The notes below the pieces were generated by a model. The model saw nothing but the letters and a program-made list of their open reading frames with translations, was not told the DNA's origin and ran no database searches. The translations under genes and the position numbers were made by a program. A stretch of DNA of 64,000 nucleotides, from NCBI RefSeq assembly GCF_024868665.1, contig NC_079890.1:8833081-8897080 (forward strand), in the 5' to 3' direction. Below, one piece after another: positions 23,931-35,400 of the stretch. How positions within the stretch are numbered: the stretch's first letter is position 1; the number at the start of each line of letters is the position of its first letter. This DNA comes from Triplophysa rosa. Its lineage: Eukaryota; Chordata; Actinopteri; Cypriniformes; Nemacheilidae.

Positions 23931-24738
23931 AGGTTCTCAACTCTGGCCCGCGAGATCCATTTTCCTGCCGAGTTTAGCCCCAACTCTGATATAAAACACA
24001 TGAACAAGATCGGCGTCTTTAGGAATAGATGCGTTGAATTTAATGCGGCGCTGCGCAAATCTATCATCGTATGACATTTAAGTACCGCGATAGCGATTCA
24101 AGTGCAGATTGCTCGGTATGCATTTGAATCGCTCTCGCGGTACTTTAATGCGAAATGCCAAACAATCTGCGCTGCCCAACATTAAGTTGAACGCGTCTGT
24201 TCCTGAAGTCACTGATTAGCCTCTTCGGGGGCATGTCAAGCTCAAACCGGTGCGCAACGTTTTGCGTTTTGAACAACACGTTACCTGGAAACGGTATGCA
24301 ACAGGGTTTGAGATGCGTTTTCTCTTGTTTGGTGGGTGTGTCAAGAATGTCAGCCCAATCAGCAGCAACATGTATATAACCCACGCGGTATTAAAGAGCC
24401 AGCTCGCACAATGGGTCCAAGTAAAGTCGTTTAAATGTGTCCGCTGCAGCTCGGTATACGCAACAATTGAAGACATTAGAAGATATGTATTTTGCAGTAT
24501 TCAACACGTATTTATACCGATTTCATCAGGCTCCGAAAATTCAAAAAGAACACAAAGAATGGCCTTCTCAGCTGCCATAGTTCAACTCTAGCGTCATCAC
24601 AACAGGGTGTTCAACCGCACCACCGTTTACGTTTAAAAAACGTTTTGTCGGGGCTGAACGCAGCCCAGGTGTTTTATTAGAGTTGGGGATAAACTCGGCA
24701 GGAAAGTGGATCTCGCGGGCCAGATTTGAGAACCACTG
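23931..24738. mobile_element. Terminal-inverted-repeat element, hAT/Charlie-like ends
   Basis: The left edge (23931-23990) and right edge (24680-24738) are about 60-base inverted repeats sharing TCTGGCCCGCGAGATCCA and TTTCCTGCCGAGTTTA. The outer GGTTCTCAAATCTGG-type end resembles hAT/Charlie termini. The interior includes a large imperfect palindrome at 24080-24147 (CGATAGCGATTCAAGTGCA and its inverse). There is no transposase. Confidence 0.75.
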
Positions 24739-25835
24739 AACTAGAGGGTGAGAAATTCATGACAGAATTGGGTGGAGTATCATGAGAAGGCTATCTATTC
24801 ATAGAATAAAAAGTGAAAATATTTAGATATTTGTTGACAACAGACCTTATTTTAGGCATTTAACCAAAAACCCATTCAACAAACCTGTTATGCAATACAA
24901 TGTATCTGTTTTTAAATTGAACAAACAGTTTTACCAAAACCCAACAACAGACCAGCTGTTGTAGGAAAACAGTATTATATTAAAAGTATATTATGATTTT
25001 ATTTTATAGAATTATAAAATTAACAAATACTTTTATCATTTGATGGTCCAAACAGAATAAATGAACACTAGCTTCTGTTCTTATAAGAAAATTCACCATG
25101 GTTCTTTAAACTCAGTAGCTCAACAAAACAACTTTGAATCTAACAAAAAAGATTCCTCATCTGATTTTCCATTTTCCCCACTGTCAATATTTTCCACTAC
25201 GTGTAATAGCGAAAAGGATATATTTTTAGATCAAAACTAGTTTTATAAAATTGTAAAACAAAGGCAACTAACATAAAAACAACCTTGAACCTAATTTCCA
25301 TCGCCCATGTATACATTTTTCTATTGGCAAGAGATAAAATATAAATGTAGCATATCTCAGAGCTTCTTGAGCTTCTCAGTTATATTACAAAGAAAATATG
25401 CTTAGCCAATTCTATTGCTGTGCCTATAAAAATGCTGTTTAAAATAATGTCGATTTTATTAATTTTATCATAATTATTTTACATAGCCTATTTAGTAATA
25501 TTATGTTTTTTATTGTTTATCATGAAAAAACACCAATGTTTTTCATGATCAAGAAACATCAAGAAACTGTGACCAGCATCCAAAGTCTATTATTCCTCTC
25601 ATTTATACATTTTAACTTACAATATTGATTGTAGCAACAACCAAACTACGAACTCTTTGTTTTTATCATTACACTCTTAACACAAACACTGTAAAGCGTG
25701 ACATTTAATTCTTGTTGAATTTCCTTCAACATTTTTCCGTTCCGAGGTTCGTAATCTAAGGGGAAATGAGTAGCAGCCACATAGCCTACACAGTTTTCCT
25801 GTGAAGTGTGGGCGTGAGGCTGAGAAATGACTCAC
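24739..25835. other. AT-rich sequence, likely il13ra1 intron
   Basis: No exon, RNA gene or clear repeat boundary is seen. If the cytokine-receptor gene continues leftward, this is part of its second intron. No third exon could be identified here or further left. Confidence 0.4.
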
Positions 25836-26249
25836 CTGTTCATGCACTTCCATGGTATAGTTCACTCTGCAGGTAGGATCCAAACCCTCAGGTTTTTCCC
25901 ATGTCACACTCAAATCGAAAGGTGTAATCCATATAAAATTCAGATTTTTCGGTGGAGGAAGGTGTTCTTTGGTGTTTTGAAAAAAAAAGACAGAAAAAGA
26001 CAAAAAAATGAGGAAAAAATAAAAAAACAAGAAAGCTTTAGTTGCAATATGTTGGATGGTTAGTCTCTGACGTCAGAATGTTTCGGGAATTCAACAGGAT
26101 ATCCCGCACGCGCTGCTGTAAAAGGAAAACTTAAGGAAAAAACTTTGCTAACAAACACTCAACACAATCAACTCACCCGAGGCGTTTTCAACTCCGACGA
26201 ACATGGCAGATAAACATATTATCAAGGCGATATCCCAATATCGACACAT
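25836..26249 (-). CDS. il13ra1: Class I cytokine receptor, first two coding exons (IL-13 receptor alpha-1-like)
   Basis: Exon 1 (26249-26177) starts at ATG and encodes a signal peptide with a hydrophobic core (WDIALIICLSAMFVGV) before a GTGAGT donor. Exon 2 (25966-25836) follows an AAG acceptor in matching phase and encodes EHLPPPKNLNFIWITPFDLS and then VTWEKPEGLDPTC, ending at a GTGAGT donor. This is the start of a fibronectin type III cytokine-binding domain. The protein would be a type I membrane receptor for IL-4/IL-13-type cytokines. The family call comes from the PP-x-NL and W-x-x-P pattern. The specific identity rests mainly on its position directly downstream of a DOCK11-like gene, as in human Xq24. 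The rest of the receptor is not found in the window, so the locus is partial. IL-5R/GM-CSFR-alpha-like receptors are alternatives. Confidence 0.7.
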
Positions 26250-26594
26250 GATGTTTAAAGGTTTTGTCAGATATTCCGTGTTAAATCCACAACAGCGTCC
26301 TGTAATCCCGTCTCGCGCAGTGCTCTGTCCCTTTTAAGAGTTGGTATTTATGTTCGCCATAAACAAACACAAAACAGTGCGTCGCAACCAAATCAATCTC
26401 ACGGTCAAAGTAAAAGTGAGACTAGAGCTGACAGACTGTCAGAACTGTGGAGTGGGAGGAGTGTGAATGCGCAGATCCTCTCCACCCTCACCAAAGCAAG
26501 GATCGAGTCACCGTATACTATTAGTAACCCTTTGAAATAATCAATAATTCTTTTTTGGAAAAGTGTGTGAAAAATTGGGTTTTATGGTCGGTCA

Positions 26595-26976
26595 CAATTG
26601 TGACCGGTGGGAAAAGGTGTATATTAAAATAACATACTTCTGCAGTCATCAAAATATTTCAGCCCAGCTATTTTATACTTTTTGATCACATTCTAGGGTT
26701 ACTATTATGCATATAAAACCCTTATAAAACACCGATAGGACTATCAAGCTCAAATAATAAAAAATACAACCATCACATTGTAAAATTGTTACTTTATTCT
26801 AACTTGAAACATAAAACAACATAAAATTGTTATATTATTGCTGCCAATATAACAACTTATTTGTAGCATTTGAACTTTTAATTAAGTGCAATATTTTGCC
26901 ATTGCAACATTTTAGTGCAAATTTCAACATAGGTAGGCTATACCTAAATTCACTGTTATCCCACCGGTCACTATTG
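26595..26976. repeat. Inverted-repeat pair bounding 382 bp
   Basis: CAATTGTGACCGGTGGGA (26595-26612) and TCCCACCGGTCACTATTG (26959-26976) are inverted with one mismatch. The left arm is itself part of the perfect palindrome GGTCACAATTGTGACC. The interior is AT-rich. Six bases after the right arm the truncated Gypsy LTR begins. A MITE is likely, but its superfamily is unclear. Confidence 0.6.
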
Positions 26977-27091
26977 TTTGCCAGGTGTGTGATGGCGAAG
27001 CAGGAATAAAGCGGGACCTCAGTTCTACACGATTGTCAGTTAATTTGTTCACACGCATCTACATTGTGTCAGAAGTAGGCCTGTATATACG

Positions 27092-27883
27092 ATGGCACAC
27101 GGACTTCGTATCGACCCCCTGGTTTTTGACAAGAATATTGCGGACAATTGGACGAAGTTTAAGCGCGAATGGTGCACATACAGCAACGCCGGTCTCTCAG
27201 ACGCAACTGAAAAGGTGAAAGCGTACACGTTTCTGAACCTCGCTGGTCCCGATGCCCAAGATAAATATGACACATTCCCTTTCGAGGACAAAGAGGATGC
27301 GGAAGATTCAGAGGTACTGGTACAGAAATTTGAAGAAATTTGCCTGCCTGTAAAGAATGTAATTACGGATAGACATGCATTCAACACAATGAACCAGAAG
27401 CCGCATGAAACGATACAGTCGTACGTTGCCACGTTAAAAACATTAGCCAGAAAATGTGAAGTTGGCAGGCTGCACGATGAACTGATAAGAGACCAAGTGG
27501 TATGTGGTATTCAAAATGACAACATACGCACACAGCTTCTGAAAGAAAAAAATCTAACTTTAAACGCAGCTATCAAAATATGCATGCTTCATGAGCAATC
27601 TGAAAAAGGAAATAAAGAAATTAAAAATGAAGCAGGTGCCAAAGAACTACAGAAGCAAAGCGAAGTATGTGCTGTGCAATATTCTACATGCTTGAAATGT
27701 AGTGGCCAGCATTCATCTGACTGCAGCAGCTGTCCAGCCTTCAACAAGCGCTGCAACGCATGTGGAAAATGGAATCACTTCTCTAAATGCTGCGGATCAA
27801 GCAGAACACACACTGTCAACAGACCAGGACAAGGTCCATCTCAGTCAAGCACAGCACCCCACACCATATGCAGGGGAGGGTAG
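27092..27883 (+). CDS. Gypsy gag polyprotein
   Basis: An uninterrupted 263-codon frame just after the primer-binding region. Residues 1-190 are a Gypsy-type capsid region, including the retrotransposon-gag signature HETIQSYVATLKTLARKCE near 110-130. At about residue 220 a single zinc knuckle CNACGKWNHFSKCC (C-x2-C-x4-H-x4-C) would bind element RNA, preceded by a cysteine/histidine-rich CLKCSGQHSSDCSSC stretch. The frame closes shortly after, and protease continues in another frame. The gene belongs to the element, not to the host. Confidence 0.9.
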   Translation: MAHGLRIDPLVFDKNIADNWTKFKREWCTYSNAGLSDATEKVKAYTFLNLAGPDAQDKYDTFPFEDKEDAEDSEVLVQKFEEICLPVKNVITDRHAFNTMNQKPHETIQSYVATLKTLARKCEVGRLHDELIRDQVVCGIQNDNIRTQLLKEKNLTLNAAIKICMLHEQSEKGNKEIKNEAGAKELQKQSEVCAVQYSTCLKCSGQHSSDCSSCPAFNKRCNACGKWNHFSKCCGSSRTHTVNRPGQGPSQSSTAPHTICRGG

Positions 27884-30800
27884 ACACAGAAAAAGTGAGT
27901 TTGATGCCCAGATTGCATATGAACCAGCAGACCTATTTTACTGTGAAAGTGTAGAGATGCCAGCTGATAGGGGAGAGATATTTACCCTCCTGTCCACTTC
28001 CAACACAGGGAAGCAACTTAAGGTGAAGATTGACACTAGAGCCCTGTGCAATGTACTACCCAGGGGCGTTCTCCAGCACATCGACCCAAGTGCTCAAGTG
28101 GATCGCAACCATGTAGTCAACCTTGTGGCTTATGGCGGTCATATCAAAAAGACGTTAGGTGTTACTAATGTAAACTTCACATGTGGGACATACAGTTTCA
28201 TGTTGTTGACAATGATGTAAAACCTACTGGGCCTCAGAGACAGTTTTAAACTAGGCTTTGTGCAAATTGGCCCGAATGTGCACGCTCTACAGCAGGGGGC
28301 CCCTGAGCTCACAGAGTATAAGGATCTCTTTGACTGCAGCACTATAGGCAAACTGCCTGTAGTATATCACATGCGCCTGGACTCTTCTGTGCACCCTGCA
28401 ATATGTGCTCCCAGACGAGTACCATTAGCAATGAAAGACAAAATAATCAAAGAACTCAACAGAATGACTGAATTGGGAGTCATTAATCTTCTATGGTGGC
28501 TGCACGTAAAAACGATGGTGCAATAAGACTGTGTATTGACCCTGTGCATCTCAACAAAGCCCTCCCCAAGCCACATCATCCCATGAAAACAGTAGAACAG
28601 GTGATCGCTGACATGGCAGGAGCAAAGGTGTTCAGCATCCTTGATGCAAAGTGTGGATTCTGGCAGGTGCCACTCAGTGAGGAGTCATCAAAACTGACCA
28701 CCTTTATGACCCCGGTGAGCCGATATGCCTTCCTCCAAATGCCCTATGGAATATCCACGGGCAGTGAAGTTTTAGAAAGGTGTATGGAGCAGCTCTTTGA
28801 AGGACAACCATGTGCAATCGTCGTTGATGACATCCTCGTTTGGGGCAGTACAAGAGAAGAGCATGATCTGCGCCTCAGGCAGGTCATGGACAGAATATGT
28901 GCTGTGAGTCTTAAGCTGAACCCTGACAAGTGCCGCTTCCGGGTGTCTGAGGTGTCATATGTGGGTCAGCTCCTAACTGACCAGGGGATAAAGCCTGACC
29001 CCACGAAGACAGATGCAGTCCGTTCTATGCCAACCCCAGGGGACAAGCATGATGTGCAACGGTTCCTCGGCATGACAAACTATTTGTCTAAATTCATCCC
29101 TGGCCATAGTGAAATCACAGCACCCCTGCTTCAACTCCTCCTTCAGGATGTAGGATGGAGCTGGCAGGAGCACCACATGGCAGCGTTCACCAGACTTAAA
29201 GATCTCCTCATAAGTCCTCCTGTACTCCAGTACTTCAATGTGCACCAGCCAGTAGTGTTATCTACAGATGCCTCTCAGCACGGCCTGGGTGCTGTATGCC
29301 TCCAGAACAACAAACCAGTGGCGTTTGCTTCAAGAGCACTTACAGAGACTGAACTACGCTATGCTCAGATAGATAAGGAGCTGCTGGCCCTGGTCTACGC
29401 TTGTCAGAAATTTCACGACTACATATATGGCCATCCAGTGACTGTAGAAACTGATCATCAGCCCCTCATCACTATTCTGAGAAAACCACTACACTCAGCA
29501 TCTGCGCGCCTTCAGATGATGATGCTTAAGCTGCAGCGTTACAACCTTAATGTCATTTACAAGAGAGGCAAAGAGCTATACCTAGCAGACGCGCTCTCAC
29601 GTGCACACCTGCCCTCCACTGACTGGGCCGAAAGCAGTGAGGACTATGATGTGATGACAGTCGAAGCCCTCTCCTTAAGAAGAATTGAGGAACTAAGACA
29701 GGAAACACAGGCAGATTCTCAATGCAGGCGTTTATCTGAGGTCATTGCCGTGGGCTGGCCTGACTCATCAAACAAGCTGCCACATGACCTCAGGCAATTC
29801 TATGCCATAAGAGACAATTGACAATGGGCTGTTGCTCCATGTTTCATCATTCCCCACTCGCTGTGACACTATTATGTCAAACAGCTGCATCAAGGTCACC
29901 CGGGCCTAGAACCTCAATTCTTCTTCACAGGGTCAGAGAAACCATGTTTTGGCCCACCGTATACTAGGACATTGAACATGAAGTCTCCAGATGCGCTCCT
30001 TGTAATGCCCTCAAACCACATCAAATTAAGGAGCCCCTTCAATTACATGATGTACCAGACTTGCCATGGGCCCTTACAGCAGCGGATGTTTTTGAGTGGG
30101 GGGGAAAGAACACCTGGTGCTCGTCGACTCATACTCCAGCTGGTTTGAAATGGACCAGCTCCCAAACATGACCAGTGTGACCATTATAACCAGGCTAAAG
30201 CGCCACTTTGCCACCCATGGAGCTCCTCAGCAGCTAATGACTGACAATGCAGCATGTTTCACAAGCAGGGAGTTCCAAGAATTTGCCCGCATATGGGACT
30301 TCTGCCATGTCACCAGCAGCCCCCACTACCCCCAGTCAAATGGGCTAGCTGAGAGGACTGTACACTCAGCCAAACACCTGCTAGAAAAATGGCACTACTC
30401 AATCTACGTAACATACCAAGGGATGGGCTGCCCTCACCAGCGCAGTGCCTACTTTATCGGCGCACCAAGACCTTTATTCCCATGACCAAAGCCATTTATG
30501 TGCCAAAAGTAGAAACACAGCTCCAGGCAGTTCTAACACAGATCAGAGGAAAAGCACATTATGACAGGTCAGCCAGACCCTTGACCCCATTGCAAGCAGG
30601 GCATACAGTGAGGATACAGATGGACAGGGGATATGAGTGGCAAAGGTTATAGGAAGAGCACCACAGCCAAACAGCTTCCAGGTCCAGGCCGGAGATGCCA
30701 CATATGTAAGAAACAGGCGCCACCTCCTACATACACCTAAACAATATACCCTACCTACAACAATAGAGGTCCCACTTAATAACAACAGTGAGCCTCTGCC

Positions 30801-30921
30801 AGAACTACAGCCTCATGTCGACCAGCCACAAACAGAACAGGTGCAGGAACCACCCGTGGTTGTCACCCGCTCAGGCAGGATATCGAAGCCTAACTCCCTA
30901 TACAAAGGCTACACTACGTAA
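27884..30921 (+). pseudogene. Gypsy pol (protease, RT, RNase H, integrase), frameshifted
   Basis: Protease near 28030 reads KIDTRALCNVLP, where the usual aspartic-protease DTGA/DSGA glycine is arginine. RT spans about 28280-29130, with a frame break near 28490. It keeps FSILDAKCGFWQVPL and the catalytic IVVDDILVWG. RNase H (STDASQHGLG, DKELLALVYA, ETDHQPL) is intact to 29620. A stop at 29820 and further shifts follow. Integrase resumes at 30096 with LVDSYSSWFE, MTDNAACF and QSNGLAERT, giving the D, D and E of the core. The C-terminal part runs to a stop at 30919-30921. It encodes replication and integration functions of the element but is inactive as it stands. Confidence 0.92.
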
Positions 30922-31180
30922 GCACGGACTGTTTGTACCTCTACTGTTGTAGTAGATCTGTTCATTGGTAAAGAACAATGTTGCATTATGTTTTGGTATC
31001 TGTGTCAGGTTGTACACTGTTTGCTGGTTTCACTGTTCATGTGCATTGATAAAGCCTGTAATGATATGACTATATATACTGTATATATATATATATAGCT
31101 GTTTAATCTTTTATATCTGTTTTGAATCCTTTATGTTCATGTCAAACCTATTCAGATATTCCCATCATTAAGAAGAGGGA

Positions 31181-31363
31181 TGTAGATTATGTTAATAGTC
31201 TATTGTGATCCTCCCTGTGGCTGTTGTAGGAAATGACGTAGGATGCCCCGGAGAATGTGTGTGATGTAAATACGGAAGTGAGAGGTGTGTGATGGCGAAG
31301 CAGGAATAAAGCGGGACCTCAGTTCTACACGAGTGTAAGTTAATTTGTTTACACGCATCTACA
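31181..31363 (+). repeat. 3' LTR of the Gypsy element
   Basis: 183 bp starting TGTAGA and ending TCTACA, with an AATAAA signal at about 31305. Its last 80 bases match 26983-27063 with a few substitutions (such as GAGTGTAAGT versus GATTGTCAGT), indicating moderate age. Confidence 0.88.
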
Positions 31364-32460
31364 GCCATCAACATTATTGTTGCCATCAACATGTTTACTC
31401 TTTCTGTGTACACACACTTACAACACATGAACCATTTCTATATAAATCTGCATATCCTTTGCTTGCAATTTGCATATTCAGTGCAGTATTGTCAGATAAG
31501 TAATAACAGCATTTTGTAATTAAATCAGACCTTGAAAGGCCCTTGCGTATGTGTAATATTTCAATTACACTATTTTTATTTAATTAAAAGACAAACACTG
31601 ATCTCATGTAAGTCTCACAAACTGCAGTAACTATCACATAGTGAGTCACGGCTGCTTGGACAATACTGGAAATACAGCCTTAACCACATATTGTGAAAGC
31701 TAGTCAAAAAATGTTCTGACTGTTGGCAATGGGAAAACTGACCTCTTAAAATGCCAACTTAATTCGCTTCGTACCGAGGCTAAACAACATGGCTTTTGCA
31801 CCAGGCAACAACATAAATAAAGGTAAACAAATAAAACAATAGCATTTGTTCAATAAAAAGACAAGAAATAATATGTAGAATTGATATGATGCCCTGATAG
31901 TCATTTTTTATAGTTTACAATTGTAGTTTTGCATTCCTGTTTTTCAGCATTCAGTACAATGGACTCAATCTTAGACAAAGATCATTTTTTTAAATGTTAA
32001 AGTATGTAAAAATGGCATAACATTGTCTGTTATTGCAGGGGAAAAAACGTTTACAAACAAAAACTGAACATCACTGTAAAGTAATCTGAAGATCAGCTGG
32101 TTGAGCATTGCATTGTGGATTTGACTCCTAAGGAACACACATACTGATACTGATAAAAAATGTATAGTTTGAATGCACCATAAATCGCTTTGGATAAAAG
32201 CGTCTGTCAAATGTGTAAATGTAAACGGTCCATTTTATCTTTGGTGTGCTGTGTGTGTAAGTGTACTTCAGATTGCAGAGAATGTACAATGCCAGAAAAA
32301 AATGGCAAAACCAATATCTATAGAAATGCAAAACTTAAACAAGGAGTACCTGCACACAAGTAAAAAATAGCACATCAAAAATGCTGATATTCTAGCAGAC
32401 TAAAGTTATGTTCGCTAAAGGCCTTAAGTTATAATTTTGAAGAAAGTTGAGGAGGAACAG
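31364..32460. other. Intergenic sequence between the Gypsy element and the dock11 stop codon
   Basis: AT-rich. Contains a SINE remnant at 32090-32226 (separate entry) and the presumed 3' untranslated region of dock11 just left of 32461. No other gene or RNA is recognised. Confidence 0.5.
32090..32226 (+). repeat. tRNA-derived SINE, 5'-eroded
   Basis: A tRNA-like remnant CAGCTGGTTGAGCATTGCAT is followed by GGAACACACATACTGAT and the widespread teleost SINE tail CGCTTTGGATAAAAGCGTCT, then an AAATGTGTAAATGTAAA end. The A/B-box region is shortened, so it is unlikely to be transcribed by Pol III. Confidence 0.8.
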
Positions 32461-35400
32461 CTAGGCCAGGTCGGTTGATGTCCCACTGATAGCACGGAAC
32501 ACGTGAACAGAGTTCTGCAGCAGGGAACACATCATATCCTCCTGAAAGATCTGAGGGATGCAAGAAAACAATAGGATAAGGAATTCAAAATGGACTAAAT
32601 TGTTAGCATGCTCTCTCTCACGCTAACATACGTGTTCAAATGTCCATAATCATGTGATATAGTTACAACATATGCATGACTGCATGCACAAATATTTAAA
32701 CAAAATAAGACAAATAATTGTGTACAGTAGAAACGGTTACCTAGAACTCAATCTATTGGACATGGCAGCAGAATGAAGCAAAACAGAGACACATTAGAAG
32801 AAGAAATAAAAGGACATTTGAGATTGGATTATGTTCACACTATAAAGGCACTTTTAACCTGAGCACCCTTGAAGCGTTTAACCAGTTTCCATACCAAATT
32901 CCCACATTCTCAATCCCCGCAATAGTTCTCAATGTTTTTTTTTTTGCATTCATCCGTACAGTGTCTTGCACAGGCAAGTCAAGCAACTTTGTGGTTAGAC
33001 TTTATAATAATGGAATGATCTCTTGACAAAAATCCAACTTCCATGAAGTTATATTGATATGGTAATTCTGATTACTCAAGACACATTTTAAATAACGAGT
33101 TTAAGAGAAATTGTTGAGAAATGTTGCGTGTGTGAAAGTTCCTTTCTCAAAAATCAAGAAAAAAATTGACTGAAGATGACACTTTATTGCATAAACAGCA
33201 TAGAATTGTAGTTATAGAATAATCCTAAATGCAATTTGTTCAGTTGATCAAAATAAACAATTTGAACATTAAATAGTGACTGTCTCTAAAAATGAGATGG
33301 CTTGTGCAACGTCTGAAGAAACCACTAAATACCAGCAAAGTGCATTGTTGAGATAACAATTTTGAATGAAAATATATGATTTTAATTTGATATTGTTGAA
33401 ATGTTACTAGTAGCAAACACATTTAATCCTGTCTATCTTTCTAAAAACCTTAGTAAAGCTGTTTACTCCAAAACAGATAAAACCTGTTGGGTTGTAACTC
33501 TATCCACTCAACAAGCTTGTTTGACACACTGTCTATAAATCATACGAAAACAAGACTTCAACACAAACCCGTGTTCTTTCAACTATTGAACTGCTAATTT
33601 GACTCAATATAAAAACCAACCGACATTGCATTATTGCAAGCTTTTCATGCATGGGTGTTACTGCATTACAAGATGCCAAATAGCTACATAGTAGTAACAT
33701 AAGTTCAGTTTGTAATTGCTAAGAAGAAGATGTTATTATAAAGTTCATGAAATTGATAAAAATACCTGTTCATGGATGATATCAGACAGCTCTTTCACCA
33801 TGCTTTTGAAGTTAGCCTTTAGCCCCTCTTGATACTCATACTGGTCCTCTTTAATGAGTCTCTCATTAATATCCAGAGCCATACTGCATGCCTTAACAAA
33901 CTGCCTGCAACATGGAGAATAAAACACGGCTATGAATATAACAACACCAAAATCTGTAATTGTTTAACAGAGTGACTTGTTACAAAAACAAACTGTTTCT
34001 ACAGTAGCAAGAAAATGGGCATGTGAATTTTTCTGCTCTACATGTTCCTGGCCACCTTGACCCAAAATCCCTTTTACGAAGCAACAAAGAACACAACTTT
34101 TGTTCGCACCTTTACACAGTATGTGCATTTACAGTGTACCAAAGTACTTGTAACTACATGAATTGGGCTAACTGAAACGGGCTAGGGGTAGGCTCAGGTT
34201 TGGTTCCTATTAAATGCATTAGAAGTACATGGTATGTACGTGTAGAACAGGAGTCACCCCACATTTTCATCCTAGTAGTGTAGGGACATATTAATGTACT
34301 GTAATTGCTAGCCAATGTGTTAGTTGCATGATGCCTGCTCATGTCTTGTACAATTGTTAACTGACAATTTAACCTCCAAACGCTGATTTCCCCCTCAGAC
34401 CAGTCTAAGGCAGGGCGTGTGGCTACATGCTGCCGCATAAACAAGGACTTCATACTGTAAGTATAGGCAACTTCCTGGAGTTGTATTACTACCTACGGAT
34501 ATTTATAGAAGAGAAATGAAACTGGATTCTCTTTATGATAAAGTCACCACCTAGTTTTACTACAGGAAGCCTGTACATGGCTAGCAAATTAGTTTGTAAT
34601 TGTTGTTTTTCTGTGCCTAACACTGTATCTGTTCTCTTTCTACAAAACAATTGTAATATACAAAAAATACCTGAATATTTCCTTGAGTTCTTTTACTTTC
34701 TTGCTGGATTGACCGGATTTGGATTCATCCAGGAAGGCTCTGGCATAGGCCATTGGTCCTGCATTCACCTATGAGCCCAAAATCAACATCAACCAGTCAG
34801 ATATTTGATTCCAACTTACACTGTATGCTTATTCTGGCCAATGTTTTTTTTTAGGGGGGTAATTAGTTCTAATGAAATTCAGAATTATTACTCCCCCAAT
34901 AATACTAATTAAATGGCACATCTGTCTACATGTATAATTCACATATTAGTATGCTTTATTGTTACTATTAGTGTTTTGGTTAATAAGTACATGGTAATAA
35001 AAATAACATTTTGGTTCACCCAAGTAACATTCAGACATGAATAATTTATACCATAAGCACAAATATATATGAGCAGGTACACCTATTATGCACATAACAA
35101 ATGCTAACATGTACTGTCATGTAAAAGGTTAAACCAGAATAGCAACCCTACTTAGAAAATAGTTTTCAGGGAAGTGTAAATGTTGAAAAGATTATTATAT
35201 AACACTGATGAGAAACTAATGAGGATCACCTTGGAATTACATATCCATAAATCTAAAATGTTAGTCATCAGATTGGGGGCCAAGACCTTAATCGTCAAAA
35301 AAAATCATAATAATAATGTCACCAATTAAAATGAACTAAACAGTAGGGTGAATTCAGGTAAATAGTTTACTTTAATCTCATTCCAATTTATAATAATCTT

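Larger units (their letters stand above)
26983..31363 (+). mobile_element. Ty3/Gypsy-type LTR retrotransposon, 5' LTR truncated, coding region decayed
   Basis: The 3' LTR is 31181-31363 (TGTAGATT...CATCTACA), preceded by the purine tract AGAAGAGGGA. The last 81 bases of the same LTR remain at 26983-27063 as the 5' LTR. They are followed by TTGTGTCAGAAGTAGG, which fits a primer-binding site. Domain order is gag, protease, RT, RNase H, integrase, as in Ty3/Gypsy. No envelope gene is seen. Several frameshifts break pol. It lies between dock11 and il13ra1, in the same strand sense as neither gene. Confidence 0.92.

Noticed and set aside
27092..30921. Domesticated gag/pol gene
   Set aside because: The gag frame is open, but it sits in a complete element context with a decayed pol and LTR remnants, so there is no sign of host exaptation.
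26983..31363. Endogenous retrovirus with envelope
   Set aside because: No envelope frame between integrase and the 3' LTR. Domain order and gag are those of a Ty3/Gypsy retrotransposon.
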